Assembly (NCBI GenBank): GCA_015522385.1
Contig: WAMJ01000144.1
Location: forward strand, 1 to 13,889
Origin: Candidatus Heimdallarchaeota archaeon
Lineage (GTDB): Archaea; Asgardarchaeota; Heimdallarchaeia; Heimdallarchaeales; Kariarchaeaceae
Direction of reading: 5' to 3'
DNA: 13,889 nt
Of the stretch, positions 7,201 to 13,889 are shown one piece after another (position 1 is the first letter of the stretch; each line of letters opens with the position of its first letter). The notes beneath the pieces were generated by a model that worked only from the letters and a program-made list of their open reading frames with translations, had not been told where the DNA came from and did no database searches. The position numbers and the translations under genes were made by a program.

Positions 7201-7770
7201 ATGGACAGATGCGAGTGGACTGGTACTGATCCATTCATGATACAGTACCACGACAAGGAGTGGGGAGTGCCACTCCACGATGATCAGAAGTTATTCGAAT
7301 TTCTCTGTCTCGAAGGTGCACAAGCTGGACTTTCGTGGAGAACAATTCTTCACAAACGGGAGAATTACAGGATGCTCTTCGACCAATTCGACGCGAGGAA
7401 GATCGCAGGTTATGACGAAGTGAAGATAGATTCTTTGCTACAGGACAGGAGGATAGTCAGGAACAGACTTAAGGTTAGAGCATTTATATCCAATGCAAAG
7501 GCTTTCCTCAAGGTGAGGGAGGAGCACGGATCCTTCGACTCCTTCATATGGGCTATTGCTCCAGATACAACGAACAGATTCAAATCTCTGTCCGATGTCC
7601 CAGCCCAGACCGAGAGATCAAGGAGGATGAGTAGGATATTGAAAAAAGAGGGCTTCAAGTTTGTGGGTCCCACAATCTGCTACGCTTTTATGCAGGCTAC
7701 AGGAATGGTGAATGATCACATAACCTCTTGTTTCAGGTACGACGAGATCTCCGCCTTATCACGAGCATAG
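7201..7770 (+). CDS. tag: DNA-3-methyladenine glycosylase I
   Basis: This base-excision repair enzyme removes 3-methyladenine from alkylated DNA. At 189 residues it matches Escherichia coli Tag (187) and aligns along its whole length from memory: the MxRCxW opening, YHDKEWGVP, CLEGAQAGLSW, KRENYR, and GFKFVGPTICYAFMQATGMVNDH. The catalytic-site glutamate E38 and the base-stacking W46 are present. The four zinc-snap ligands are also present at C4, H17, H173 and C177, so the enzyme should be active. The ATG start is secure because the zinc ligand C4 is right behind it. The gene stands alone behind its own TATA box. Its last 38 bases overlap the 3' end of the convergent Kelch gene. The family is mainly bacterial, so an old transfer is possible, but nothing in the base composition marks it as recent. 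Confidence 0.96.
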   Translation: MDRCEWTGTDPFMIQYHDKEWGVPLHDDQKLFEFLCLEGAQAGLSWRTILHKRENYRMLFDQFDARKIAGYDEVKIDSLLQDRRIVRNRLKVRAFISNAKAFLKVREEHGSFDSFIWAIAPDTTNRFKSLSDVPAQTERSRRMSRILKKEGFKFVGPTICYAFMQATGMVNDHITSCFRYDEISALSRA

Positions 7771-8845
7771 CCAGCGGGGAGAGGAGAGGCATAAAGTACA
7801 CCTCTTTACTTGTACTCTCGGATGATGCAGGTTTTGTATCTGAGCTCTCAGATGTTGTAGATGTGATATCTGGACGGAACACCCACATGTCATCAAGTCC
7901 CTGCTTCTCGTCGAATCCTCCATAAAGATAGATGTCGTTACCTACTGCCACCAGTGACTGATCACTCCCCCTACCTTTGGGCCCAGAGGAGTCTATCTGT
8001 ACCCAAGTTTTGAAAGACGGATCCAAGAACCATGTGTCTCCGAAGTAGTTCGTCTTGTTGTTCCCACCGAAGAGGATGTATCCATCAATCAGTGGATTGT
8101 ACACCATGTCGAAATCACCACGAAGAGGTGTCGGTATCTCTTCTGGATACTGTTCCTCCCACTTCTGTGTTAAGGGATCAAATGTCCATGTGTCTCCATT
8201 ATGACCGGAGTGATAGCCCACATTTCCCCCGTAAAGAACAACCCTTGATCGTACCGGGTCGTAGGTCATAGCGGCAGTGTGCCTAGGTGATGGAGATTTT
8301 GTGACATTCAGTTCTTTCCATGTATTGCTCCGGTAGTTGTACACCCATGTGTCGGAAACAGGCTTTAGAATACCGTCCTTCATAGCTATCCCCCCGAAGA
8401 GGATAATCTGCTTGGATGTAATGTCGTAGACCATCGAGTGTCCCCTCCTAATACTTGGGGCTTTGGAAGGTCTCATATTCACCCAGCTTGATCCGTCATA
8501 TACCCACGTACCGTTGGTGGGTACGCTCTTGTCGTTCACTCCTCCAAAGAGTACGACAACCTTGTTTTCCTCGTCATACACCATTGCATGGTAATTGAGC
8601 CCAGGGGGTGAATCACCTGTATTTACAATTTCCCATGTCTGGGTTGAGACATCGAACTCCCAGGTAGAATCTGAGATGGTTCCATCTACATTGCCCCCGT
8701 AGAGGACGATACGTCCCCGCAGTGAGTCATAAGTCATCCCATGGTGGAATCTGGCAGGAGGAGTTGTAGTGTCTATCTCCGTCCAGTTTCCACCTGTAAA
8801 ACCATGAGGTATAAGAAGAGCTAAGAGAATAATCACTTTGGACAT
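7733..8845 (-). CDS. Secreted Kelch-repeat protein with C-terminal anchor
   Basis: Residues 1-18 form a signal peptide (MSKVIILLALLIPHGF). Six Kelch motifs follow, each with the double glycine (G50/51, 101/102, 151/152, 206/207, 260/261, 309/310) and later Trp residues (for example W62/W71, W114/W121, W167/W176). They predict one six-bladed beta-propeller over residues 20-325; the NWTEID strand at 20-25 probably completes the last blade. A Ser/Thr-rich stalk (328-347), a short hydrophobic stretch (349-363) and the tail RRRSRRT then tether it to the membrane, or are processed by a sorting enzyme. The role is probably binding of protein or glycan at the cell surface; catalysis cannot be excluded. 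The ATG at 8843-8845 has a TATA box about 23 bases upstream and no ribosome site, so the message is likely leaderless. The 3' end, encoding the basic tail, overlaps the convergent tag gene by 38 bases. Confidence 0.88.
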   Translation of the reverse strand: MSKVIILLALLIPHGFTGGNWTEIDTTTPPARFHHGMTYDSLRGRIVLYGGNVDGTISDSTWEFDVSTQTWEIVNTGDSPPGLNYHAMVYDEENKVVVLFGGVNDKSVPTNGTWVYDGSSWVNMRPSKAPSIRRGHSMVYDITSKQIILFGGIAMKDGILKPVSDTWVYNYRSNTWKELNVTKSPSPRHTAAMTYDPVRSRVVLYGGNVGYHSGHNGDTWTFDPLTQKWEEQYPEEIPTPLRGDFDMVYNPLIDGYILFGGNNKTNYFGDTWFLDPSFKTWVQIDSSGPKGRGSDQSLVAVGNDIYLYGGFDEKQGLDDMWVFRPDITSTTSESSDTKPASSESTSKEVYFMPLLSPLAMLVIRRRSRRT

Positions 8846-8862
8846 GTCTTACTGACGTAGCA

Positions 8863-8872
8863 CTAAAATATA
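8863..8872 (-). promoter_or_regulatory. TATA box of the Kelch gene
   Basis: On the minus strand this reads CTATATTTTA, centred about 23 bases before ATG 8845. It is the best TATA match in the window. The gap to the ATG has no Shine-Dalgarno-like sequence, pointing to a leaderless message. Confidence 0.6.
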
Positions 8873-9086
8873 GACCTTCGGAAGTGGGGAGTATTCACCC
8901 CCACATAGAGTGAAAACTTTACATACCAAAGAATTTTGTTTATTTTTTCACTATACATCTTTGATCACCACAGTCAAATATTCACAGTACATCACCCGAA
9001 ATATAATTTTAGTATAGTATTACGTGCATGATTATTTTTCATCGTTATCTGCATACCAATAAATAGAAGTTTTTTTTGATCAAGTA

Positions 9087-9095
9087 TTAAATATA
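9087..9095 (+). promoter_or_regulatory. Possible TATA box of the LRR surface-protein gene
   Basis: TTAAATATA would place transcription start near 9118 and give a leader of about 45 bases. This agrees with a GGTGA ribosome site at 9153-9157, six bases before ATG 9164. A second candidate, TCTATATT at 9141-9148, is too close to the ATG to include that site in the message. Confidence 0.4.
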
Positions 9096-9163
9096 GCATT
9101 ATGCGATATGATCGAAACTTTTTGTGATCATCGTTATGATTCTATATTCAATGGTGAATCTAT

Positions 9164-11308
9164 ATGAAGAAAAGAACATGGTACTTGGTATTACTCCTTC
9201 TGGTACCAGCACTAGTAAATATCAACACGACGGGTAATCTAGAATTACAAGCGACACCATTTATCTCCAAATGGGACACTACTCAATCCGGGAATACTGG
9301 TAACACACAGATCTCGTTACCTCTTGAGAGCAGTGGAACTTATAACTTCAACGTAGACTGGGGAGATTCCACTAGTGATACTATTACTGCATGGAATCAA
9401 CCAGAAGTGACCCACACCTACAGTTCTGCAGGAAATTATACAGTTACTATTTCGGGAACGATAGAGGGATGGTCATTCGGAAGTGGAGGGGATCCACAGA
9501 AATTAATTGAAATTTCCCAGTGGGGGGATCTGAAGTTGGGGAATAGTGGATCATATTTCGAATTTACAAATAATCTGGATATAACAGCTACCGACGCACC
9601 AGATCTCTCAGGAACTACAACTATGAATAGAGCATTTAGAAGCAGTGGTATTGGTACAAGCGGTAATCTGAATTCATGGAATATGTCTACTATTACCAAC
9701 ATGGCATCGATGTTTGAAGATGCTAGGTCATTTAATCAGAACCTAGCAGACTGGGACACCTCCTCGGTGACCACGATGTCCAATATGTTCAGATATGCAG
9801 CCGCCTTCAATGGACAAGTGAATAACTGGAATACGTCCTCAGTGACTGATATGAGTTCAATGTTCGCTTATGCAGGTACTTTCAATCAGCCACTTAACAA
9901 CTGGAATGTGTCCTCGGTCACATCTATGGCATCGATGTTCGGTGGAGCCACCTCTTTCAACCAGAGCATTGGCAACTGGGATGTGTCCTCGGTCACATCT
10001 ATGGCAAATATGTTCGAGGGTGCTACTGCATTCAATCAAGATATAGGATCTTGGGATGTGTCCTCAGTGACGAGTATGAACGGCATATTCTCCGGTGCCT
10101 CTTCATTCAACAGCTCTATTGAGTTGTGGGATATCACCTCATTGACACAGACAAGAACCATGTTCAAGCAGGCGTCCTCTTTTAATCAGCCCCTGAGTAG
10201 CTGGGACATGTCCAAGATCACGGACACATATCAGATGTTCTATGGTGCTTCAAGCTTCAATCAGCCGATTGGTATGTGGGATGTATCATCCGTCAGTTCT
10301 ATGATCAGGATGTTCGATGGTGCTACTGTCTTCAACCAGTCGTTGAATACATGGAATGTATCCGTAGTTTACATAAGCAGAATGTTTGCCAATGCGGAGG
10401 CATACAATCAACCCATGACAAACTGGGACGTCTCCAACGTCATATCTATGGGTAGTATGTTCCAAGGGGCAACTAGCTTCAACCAACCACTTGACTCATG
10501 GAATGTTGGTAAAGTGGGTGATTTTACGTTAGTGTTTAAGGAAGCGAAGTCATTCAATCAGTCGCTTGCAAATTGGGACATGACCTCAGCTACTGATGCC
10601 TCACAGATGCTCGACAGAAGTGGAATGGGTTACCAGAATTATGATGCCACACTCAACGGATGGGCAAGCCAATCTCTACGGTCTAACGTTATCTTCGGTG
10701 CTATCGACATCCACTACAGTACTGCAGCATCCACTGCAAGGCAGTCCCTCATAGACAACTATTCGTGGACAATTACAGATGGAGGTTTGGTCTCTGCACC
10801 AGAAGCACCATCTGTCTTATATTCTAACTCAGACACTTCACAGATAACTTTGTCGTGGGATGAACCTAGTGACAAAGGAGGAACGCCCATCTCCTACAAA
10901 GTGTACAGAACTCTCACCAGTGGATCGGGATATACCCTGATCGCAACGACGGATACAGAGACCTACATCGACACCGATGTCTTACAGAACACGACATACT
11001 ACTACGTCGTCTCTGCTTTCAATGAGTTTGGTGAGAGTCCGATGACATATGAGGTCTCTGCCATGTTGGTAGAGCCTACCACGACCGAACAGCCGACGAT
11101 TTCCACAACCTTTACCAACACGATCACAGAGACCGAGACCGAGACCGTTGTGACAACATCACAGGTAACGGAAACAATCACCTCCACAATATCATCCATC
11201 CTCGATAACACAAGCAGTGTGGAGACCCCACTTATGGTGGAGATTGTTGTACTCGTACTGTTTGCCTCTGCAGTGATAGCAAGAAGGTTCCACAAAAGAA
11301 AATCCTAG
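9164..11308 (+). CDS. Surface protein: PKD-like, BspA-type leucine-rich repeats, FN3, membrane anchor
   Basis: A 714-residue exported protein, probably displayed on the cell surface for adhesion or recognition. Domains in order: signal peptide 1-30; a PKD-like domain about 45-100 with FNVDWGDST and [15 protein letters not shown]; thirteen BspA-type (DUF285) repeats from W172 to about 483, consensus W-N/D-V-S-S-V-T-x-M-x-x-M-F-x-x-A-x-x-F-N-Q-x-L; a fibronectin type III domain about 545-633 with [20 protein letters not shown]; a Thr/Glu stalk 638-680 ([13 protein letters not shown]); a membrane helix about 690-706; and a basic tail RRFHKRKS. Trp spacing is exactly 25 residues except one 24-residue unit (397 to 421). 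The ATG at 9164 has GGTGA six bases upstream. The next gene, 70 bases downstream, also encodes a secreted anchored protein. BspA repeats are common in host-associated bacteria and protists and scattered in archaea, so gene exchange is possible. Confidence 0.92.
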   Translation: MKKRTWYLVLLLLVPALVNINTTGNLELQATPFISKWDTTQSGNTGNTQISLPLESSGTYNFNVDWGDSTSDTITAWNQPEVTHTYSSAGNYTVTISGTIEGWSFGSGGDPQKLIEISQWGDLKLGNSGSYFEFTNNLDITATDAPDLSGTTTMNRAFRSSGIGTSGNLNSWNMSTITNMASMFEDARSFNQNLADWDTSSVTTMSNMFRYAAAFNGQVNNWNTSSVTDMSSMFAYAGTFNQPLNNWNVSSVTSMASMFGGATSFNQSIGNWDVSSVTSMANMFEGATAFNQDIGSWDVSSVTSMNGIFSGASSFNSSIELWDITSLTQTRTMFKQASSFNQPLSSWDMSKITDTYQMFYGASSFNQPIGMWDVSSVSSMIRMFDGATVFNQSLNTWNVSVVYISRMFANAEAYNQPMTNWDVSNVISMGSMFQGATSFNQPLDSWNVGKVGDFTLVFKEAKSFNQSLANWDMTSATDASQMLDRSGMGYQNYDATLNGWASQSLRSNVIFGAIDIHYSTAASTARQSLIDNYSWTITDGGLVSAPEAPSVLYSNSDTSQITLSWDEPSDKGGTPISYKVYRTLTSGSGYTLIATTDTETYIDTDVLQNTTYYYVVSAFNEFGESPMTYEVSAMLVEPTTTEQPTISTTFTNTITETETETVVTTSQVTETITSTISSILDNTSSVETPLMVEIVVLVLFASAVIARRFHKRKS
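9677..10615 (+). repeat. 75-base tandem repeat array inside the LRR gene
   Basis: Thirteen in-frame units of 75 bases (25 codons; one of 72) encode the BspA-type repeats, each starting at a Trp codon: 9677, 9752, 9827 and so on to 10574. Most units have drifted at the base level. Units five bases into 9902 and four into 9977 still share 26 identical bases (9906-9931 and 9981-10006), which suggests a late duplication or gene conversion within the array. Confidence 0.85.
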
Positions 11309-11353
11309 TCTACAATAGTCTTGGCTATATCAGAAAAAAATTTCACCTTACTC

Positions 11354-11363
11354 ACTTATAATT
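11354..11363 (+). promoter_or_regulatory. TATA box of the small surface-protein gene
   Basis: CTTATAATTA is centred 21 bases before the ATG at 11379 and 27 before the in-frame ATG at 11385. No ribosome site intervenes. The spacing to 11385 is the more typical for a leaderless message, so the second ATG may be the true start. Confidence 0.45.
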
Positions 11364-11378
11364 AGAAGATAGTATAGT

Positions 11379-12140
11379 ATGTGTATGAGAAGGCTTCTAT
11401 TACTGATCCTAATCTTTAGTATATCTATCCCATCCTCCGCTATAGAGATTGGAGTTTCAATCGGGGAAGAGTATACCTTCGAGGTAGTGAAGTGGGATGA
11501 TAAAAATGAGAGAGGTAGACTTAATTCTCGAATAGAAAACAGGACGAGTTATGTTATTCCTCCAGGTGGAAATTACAGCATCCGGGTAATGGGAGAGCCT
11601 CTCGTCACACTCCCGTCCGGGGATCAACCTTCAAAAGCTTACATCCCACTTCTATTCCAAATAAACGGAACCGAGTTCCAACAGAACGATATCGTAGGAT
11701 TGGGGAATCTTATCACCACAACAGACTGGGATGTTCAGATTAACACTCTCACCGAGGATGTACCTGAGACAGCGTCTGAGAAGAGTACTTACTCAATCAA
11801 TGCTGGGATCTTGGATGGAGAGTTTATTCTCCAAGAATCGTGGGCTGACAAGGACGAGCCTATTGGAACGGGGAGTAGATATCCATCTTTCCGCAAAGAG
11901 TTAAGGTACAATGCCTCCACTGGCGTCCTGAACTACTTCAGGACAGAAGGAAGTATCGTCGCTGACTACGGGTCATACTCATTCGATAATATCGTCCAAA
12001 TTGCTGGATATGTATATGAAAACAAAACAGTCTCTGCACTGGGAACGACACAGAGAAATCTTTCGTTCCTCGTGGATATCACCTTGTTTTTCACACCGCT
12101 CATCATTATCTTGTTGATGCAAAGAAAAAGATATTTGTAA
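11379..12140 (+). CDS. Secreted, membrane-anchored protein of unknown function
   Basis: No firm family is recognised. It has 253 residues from ATG 11379, or 251 from the in-frame ATG 11385, which opens with MRRLLLLILIFSISIPSSA, a clean signal peptide. The body (about 22-227) looks all-beta and carries six N-x-S/T sequons (N54, N65, N96, N178, N215, N227), as expected of an exported, possibly N-glycosylated archaeal protein. A helix at about 228-247 followed by QRKRYL is a C-terminal anchor with the tail inside. The pattern VSIGEEYTFEV near the N-terminus and TGVLNYFRTEG near 181-191 recalls archaeal surface proteins with variable C-terminal anchors, but I cannot name a domain. It follows the LRR gene by 70 bases on the same strand yet has its own TATA-like box. 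Confidence 0.75.
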   Translation: MCMRRLLLLILIFSISIPSSAIEIGVSIGEEYTFEVVKWDDKNERGRLNSRIENRTSYVIPPGGNYSIRVMGEPLVTLPSGDQPSKAYIPLLFQINGTEFQQNDIVGLGNLITTTDWDVQINTLTEDVPETASEKSTYSINAGILDGEFILQESWADKDEPIGTGSRYPSFRKELRYNASTGVLNYFRTEGSIVADYGSYSFDNIVQIAGYVYENKTVSALGTTQRNLSFLVDITLFFTPLIIILLMQRKRYL

Positions 12141-12212
12141 ATTATATGCAAGACTGATATTTTCTGTGGTGCGAATTGATGAACAGTTAAACCCATTTAT
12201 ATGGCAGGAGCA

Positions 12213-12947
12213 TTATGAAAGGAAGCTGGTCAGGAGATCCCCTACAATAGTCCCTGCGAACTCACTGGAGACTCCGGCTATCACAGCAATCGTGAAAAAT
12301 TTCAGACCGGACTTCAAAGCATTCTCTTTGGCGAAGTACCCTTTGAGAGTCCCGAGGGTGAAGAGTGCACTACCTGTCGAGATCAGCGCGGTGTAGTATG
12401 CCACCTGCCCTGTCAGAAAGATAAAAGGGAGAATGGGGAAGAGAGACCCGAGGATAAATGCGAAGAACATCACAGTTGCGTTCACGTATGGGTTCTCCTT
12501 CTCCACCGCCGGAAGATCGAGGATGGAGTTCCGGAAGTTGTCGAAGAGAACCTCCTCATTCTGGGAAAGTGTCTTCACCGCGGTGTAGGCACTAGGTTTG
12601 TCAAGCCCTGCATCTATGAACTTGTGAAGAAGGCTCTCTTGAGCGAGATAGGGCTTCTCCTCGAAGAGCTTCCTTGCTTCCTCTATCTCGGCTATAAGCA
12701 AATCTCTCTCCGCTTCTGATGAGAGCAAAGACCCTACTGCCATCGAGATCGCAGCTGCTATAGCACCTGTCACACCCGTGATGACGACCACCAGACCATG
12801 GTTGGCGTAGGCACCGTACACACCTGCAACGAGTCCAAGGATAGAGATCAATCCATCCTGCATACCGAAGACTAGATCACGGGTCTTCCCCTTGATCTCA
12901 ATCCTCGCCTTGGACTTCTCAACTGGTTCCAGACCGTCGTCAGGCAC
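12213..12947 (-). CDS. VIT1/CCC1-family iron or manganese transporter
   Basis: A 244-residue membrane protein with five predicted helices (about 25-47, 52-75, 153-176, 180-203 and 213-240) and a cytoplasmic helical insert between helices 2 and 3. This is the layout of VIT1/CCC1 proteins, which move Fe2+ or Mn2+ out of the cytosol. RDLVFGMQDGLISILGLVAG matches the first family helix with its key aspartate (D31). M69 in AAISMAVGSLLSSEAERD is at the usual metal-path methionine position. The insert (80-150) is rich in glutamate (EIEEARKLFEEKP, QNEEVLF), as in the metal-binding domain of plant VIT1. The GTG start at 12945-12947 directly follows the peroxiredoxin TAA with no gap. GGAGGAG inside the end of that gene is its ribosome site, so the two are translationally linked. 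In an archaeon it probably exports excess iron. Confidence 0.9.
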   Translation of the reverse strand: MPDDGLEPVEKSKARIEIKGKTRDLVFGMQDGLISILGLVAGVYGAYANHGLVVVITGVTGAIAAAISMAVGSLLSSEAERDLLIAEIEEARKLFEEKPYLAQESLLHKFIDAGLDKPSAYTAVKTLSQNEEVLFDNFRNSILDLPAVEKENPYVNATVMFFAFILGSLFPILPFIFLTGQVAYYTALISTGSALFTLGTLKGYFAKENALKSGLKFFTIAVIAGVSSEFAGTIVGDLLTSFLS

Positions 12948-13451
12948 TTATTTCTCCTCCAGAGGGTTCCAGTCAGCAGGACAGCTGTCACCCGTCTTGA
13001 TCGCCATGAGGATCCTCATGGTCTCGGTGACAGATCTCCCGATATTGCGGGAGGTAACCATGACAAAGTGTATCCCCAAGTCGGGTCCAATTATGAAGGT
13101 CGCCCTATTCGCCCTCCCGTCACTCTCGTCGAGAACACCGAATGCCTTCGAGAGACTCTTGTCCTCGTCAGATATGAGAGGGTAAGAGATATCCAGTTCC
13201 TTGATCCACGCAGAGTGCGTATCGACCGAATCCGTAGAGACACCTATGATACGACCTCCTAGCTCTTCCACCTCCTTAATATGGGAGTTGTACCCAGTGA
13301 CCTCTGTTGGGCAGATGAAGCTGAAGTCCTCGGGGTAGAAAAAGAGTATTGTCCACACACCCTTCAGATCTTCGGACATGATCGTCCCAGTCCTCCCGGG
13401 AAACGCAGCAGGGCGGTCGAACTCGGGGATTTTTTCACCAATTCCTAGCAT
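12948..13451 (-). CDS. AhpC/2-Cys-type peroxiredoxin
   Basis: This 167-residue cytoplasmic thiol peroxidase reduces H2O2 and organic peroxides. The active site FFYPEDFSFICPTEV has P40, S44 (Ser in place of the commoner Thr of PxxxTxxC) and the peroxidatic C47. The conserved arginine of the family is R116 in RATFII. A C-terminal SCPADW gives the probable resolving cysteine C157, as in AhpC (VCPAKW). The protein is about 20 residues shorter at the C-terminus than E. coli AhpC, ending soon after C157, so the YF-type tail linked to overoxidation sensitivity is absent. The ATG is at 13451, with a GTTTGTATT box 27 bases upstream, suggesting a leaderless message. It is the first gene of an operon with the VIT1-like transporter, which makes sense because iron and peroxide together give Fenton damage. 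The electron donor is not in the window. Confidence 0.95.
   Translation of the reverse strand: MLGIGEKIPEFDRPAAFPGRTGTIMSEDLKGVWTILFFYPEDFSFICPTEVTGYNSHIKEVEELGGRIIGVSTDSVDTHSAWIKELDISYPLISDEDKSLSKAFGVLDESDGRANRATFIIGPDLGIHFVMVTSRNIGRSVTETMRILMAIKTGDSCPADWNPLEEK
12954..12960 (-). promoter_or_regulatory. Ribosome binding site for the VIT1-like gene inside the peroxiredoxin gene
   Basis: On the minus strand this reads GGAGGAG, six bases before GTG 12947, with the peroxiredoxin TAA in between. It is the strongest Shine-Dalgarno match in the window and fixes the GTG start. Confidence 0.8.
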
Positions 13452-13473
13452 ACAGTCAACCCATTAGACGCAC

Positions 13474-13482
13474 AATACAAAC
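13474..13482 (-). promoter_or_regulatory. Possible TATA box of the peroxiredoxin operon
   Basis: GTTTGTATT on the minus strand is centred 27 bases before ATG 13451, with AAA just upstream of it as a weak BRE-like lead. Moderate match only. Confidence 0.35.
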
Positions 13483-13498
13483 TTTGGGTTCAGACCCC

Positions 13499-13526
13499 GA
13501 AATGATTTCCAATCACAGGTCATTTC
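13499..13526. promoter_or_regulatory. Inverted repeat in the divergent promoter region, possible operator
   Basis: GAAATGA (13499-13505) and TCATTTC (13520-13526) are perfect seven-base arms with a 14-base spacer. Just to the left, GGGT and ACCC (13486-13497) form a smaller dyad. They lie between the peroxiredoxin start and the start of the plus-strand gene at 13589, beyond the peroxiredoxin TATA box. A dimeric regulator, for example a redox or metal sensor, could bind here; none is identified. Confidence 0.35.
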
Positions 13527-13588
13527 TGGGCGATTGTCTACCATGGACTCACAAAGGTAAAGAAAGTATCTGCACGGAGAGAACCTGA

Positions 13589-13889
13589 ATGATCAAGAAA
13601 CTGCAGTTCAATGCAGTTGGCCTTCGGCGCAACGTCAAGCGACTCATTGAACTACTGCAAATGGAAAGGGAGGAAGTACCGCCCGAGAACACCCGAACCA
13701 CGGACAAAATTGACAGATATCTCAACCAACTAGATGGGCTACTCATGACGATGGACAAGATCGAGAAGGAGCTTGTCCCAAGTTTAAGAGAATTCACATC
13801 TGTTGAGCTGAAGTCCCACGAACTACTGTTCATAGCCCTCGCAAGACCCAGTTGTCGGTCAATATTCGAGCAGCTCAAGACGCACTTCC
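13589..13889 (+). CDS. N-terminal part of a helical, coiled-coil-like protein, unknown
   Basis: One hundred codons are visible before the window ends, with no stop in frame. The ATG at 13589 is preceded by an in-frame TGA (13586-13588), so this is the true N-terminus or very near it. GGAG at 13576-13579 lies nine bases upstream as a ribosome site. The product begins MIKKLQFNAVGLRRNVKRL and is strongly helical and charged, with leucines in heptad-like spacing (RLIELLQMEREE; YLNQLDGLLMTMDKIEKEL). It has no signal peptide or membrane helix in the visible part. A short CRSIFEQLKTHF segment closes the visible stretch. No family is recognised. It is divergent from the peroxiredoxin operon. The opposite-strand frame over the same bases is a Ser-rich shadow. 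Confidence 0.6.
   Translation, partial: MIKKLQFNAVGLRRNVKRLIELLQMEREEVPPENTRTTDKIDRYLNQLDGLLMTMDKIEKELVPSLREFTSVELKSHELLFIALARPSCRSIFEQLKTHF

Larger units (their letters stand above)
8846..9163. promoter_or_regulatory. AT-rich divergent promoter region between the Kelch and LRR genes
   Basis: This 318-base stretch has no reading frame of note. It carries the Kelch TATA box at its left end and a TTAAATATA box at 9087-9095 for the LRR gene. Also visible are an inverted repeat AGTGAAAA/TTTTCACT (8909-8916 and 8945-8952), a direct repeat CATCGTTAT (9040-9048 and 9129-9137), an ATCAT/ATGAT dyad (9127-9140), several GATCA words and an eight-base T run near 9070. These could be sites for shared regulation of the two surface proteins. 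No specific regulator can be named. Confidence 0.5.

Noticed and set aside
9857..10486. Antisense frames over the LRR array that themselves encode 25-residue repeats
   Set aside because: They are the mirror of the 75-base sense repeat, which keeps the opposite strand periodic. They lack starts with any ribosome site, and the product is His/Arg/Cys-rich and not protein-like.
9677..10615. CRISPR array
   Set aside because: The 75-base periodicity is coding and in frame, with no short identical repeats separated by unique spacers.
13549..13878. Minus-strand 109-codon frame at the right edge
   Set aside because: It is Ser-rich and sits exactly over the plus-strand gene, which has a ribosome site and a helical, charged product. 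I judge it a shadow.

Overview
The window reads as a piece of an archaeal chromosome of medium GC. The signs are TATA-like boxes 23 to 27 bases upstream of several start codons (compatible with leaderless transcripts), AGGAG/GGTGA-type ribosome sites on other genes, frequent GTG starts, and surface proteins with a Thr/Ser stalk, one membrane helix and a basic tail. An Asgard-type archaeon (for example Thorarchaeota) is my best guess. That is inference from gene style, not from a marker gene.

Layout from left to right. A 5'-truncated MFS transporter (+) converges on a two-ACT-domain phosphoserine phosphatase (-). The phosphatase is divergent from a 10-helix EamA/DMT transporter (+). A roughly 310-base spacer with one possible 47-residue ORF follows. 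Then come two large minus-strand genes of unknown function, both carrying helix-turn-helix-like segments. The 116 bases between them hold a dense set of inverted and direct repeats. A 760-base stretch without a convincing gene precedes a tag-type 3-methyladenine DNA glycosylase (+), whose 3' end overlaps a convergent secreted Kelch protein (-). Across an AT-rich divergent promoter region lie a 714-residue PKD/BspA-like LRR/FN3 surface protein (+) and a smaller membrane-anchored secreted protein (+). The right end has a peroxiredoxin-VIT1/CCC1 operon (-), divergent from the start of a helical protein that runs off the window (+).

Functional themes are: serine biosynthesis (SerB), two permeases, alkylation repair (Tag), peroxide and iron or manganese handling (AhpC-type Prx translationally coupled to a VIT1-like transporter), and a cell-surface block (Kelch, BspA-LRR and a small sequon-rich protein) with similar C-terminal anchors. 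The least explained part, and the best candidate for something undescribed, is the 3476-6435 pair of uncharacterised putative DNA-binding proteins with the repeat-rich leader between them. I see no CRISPR array, tRNA, rRNA, transposase or phage gene.
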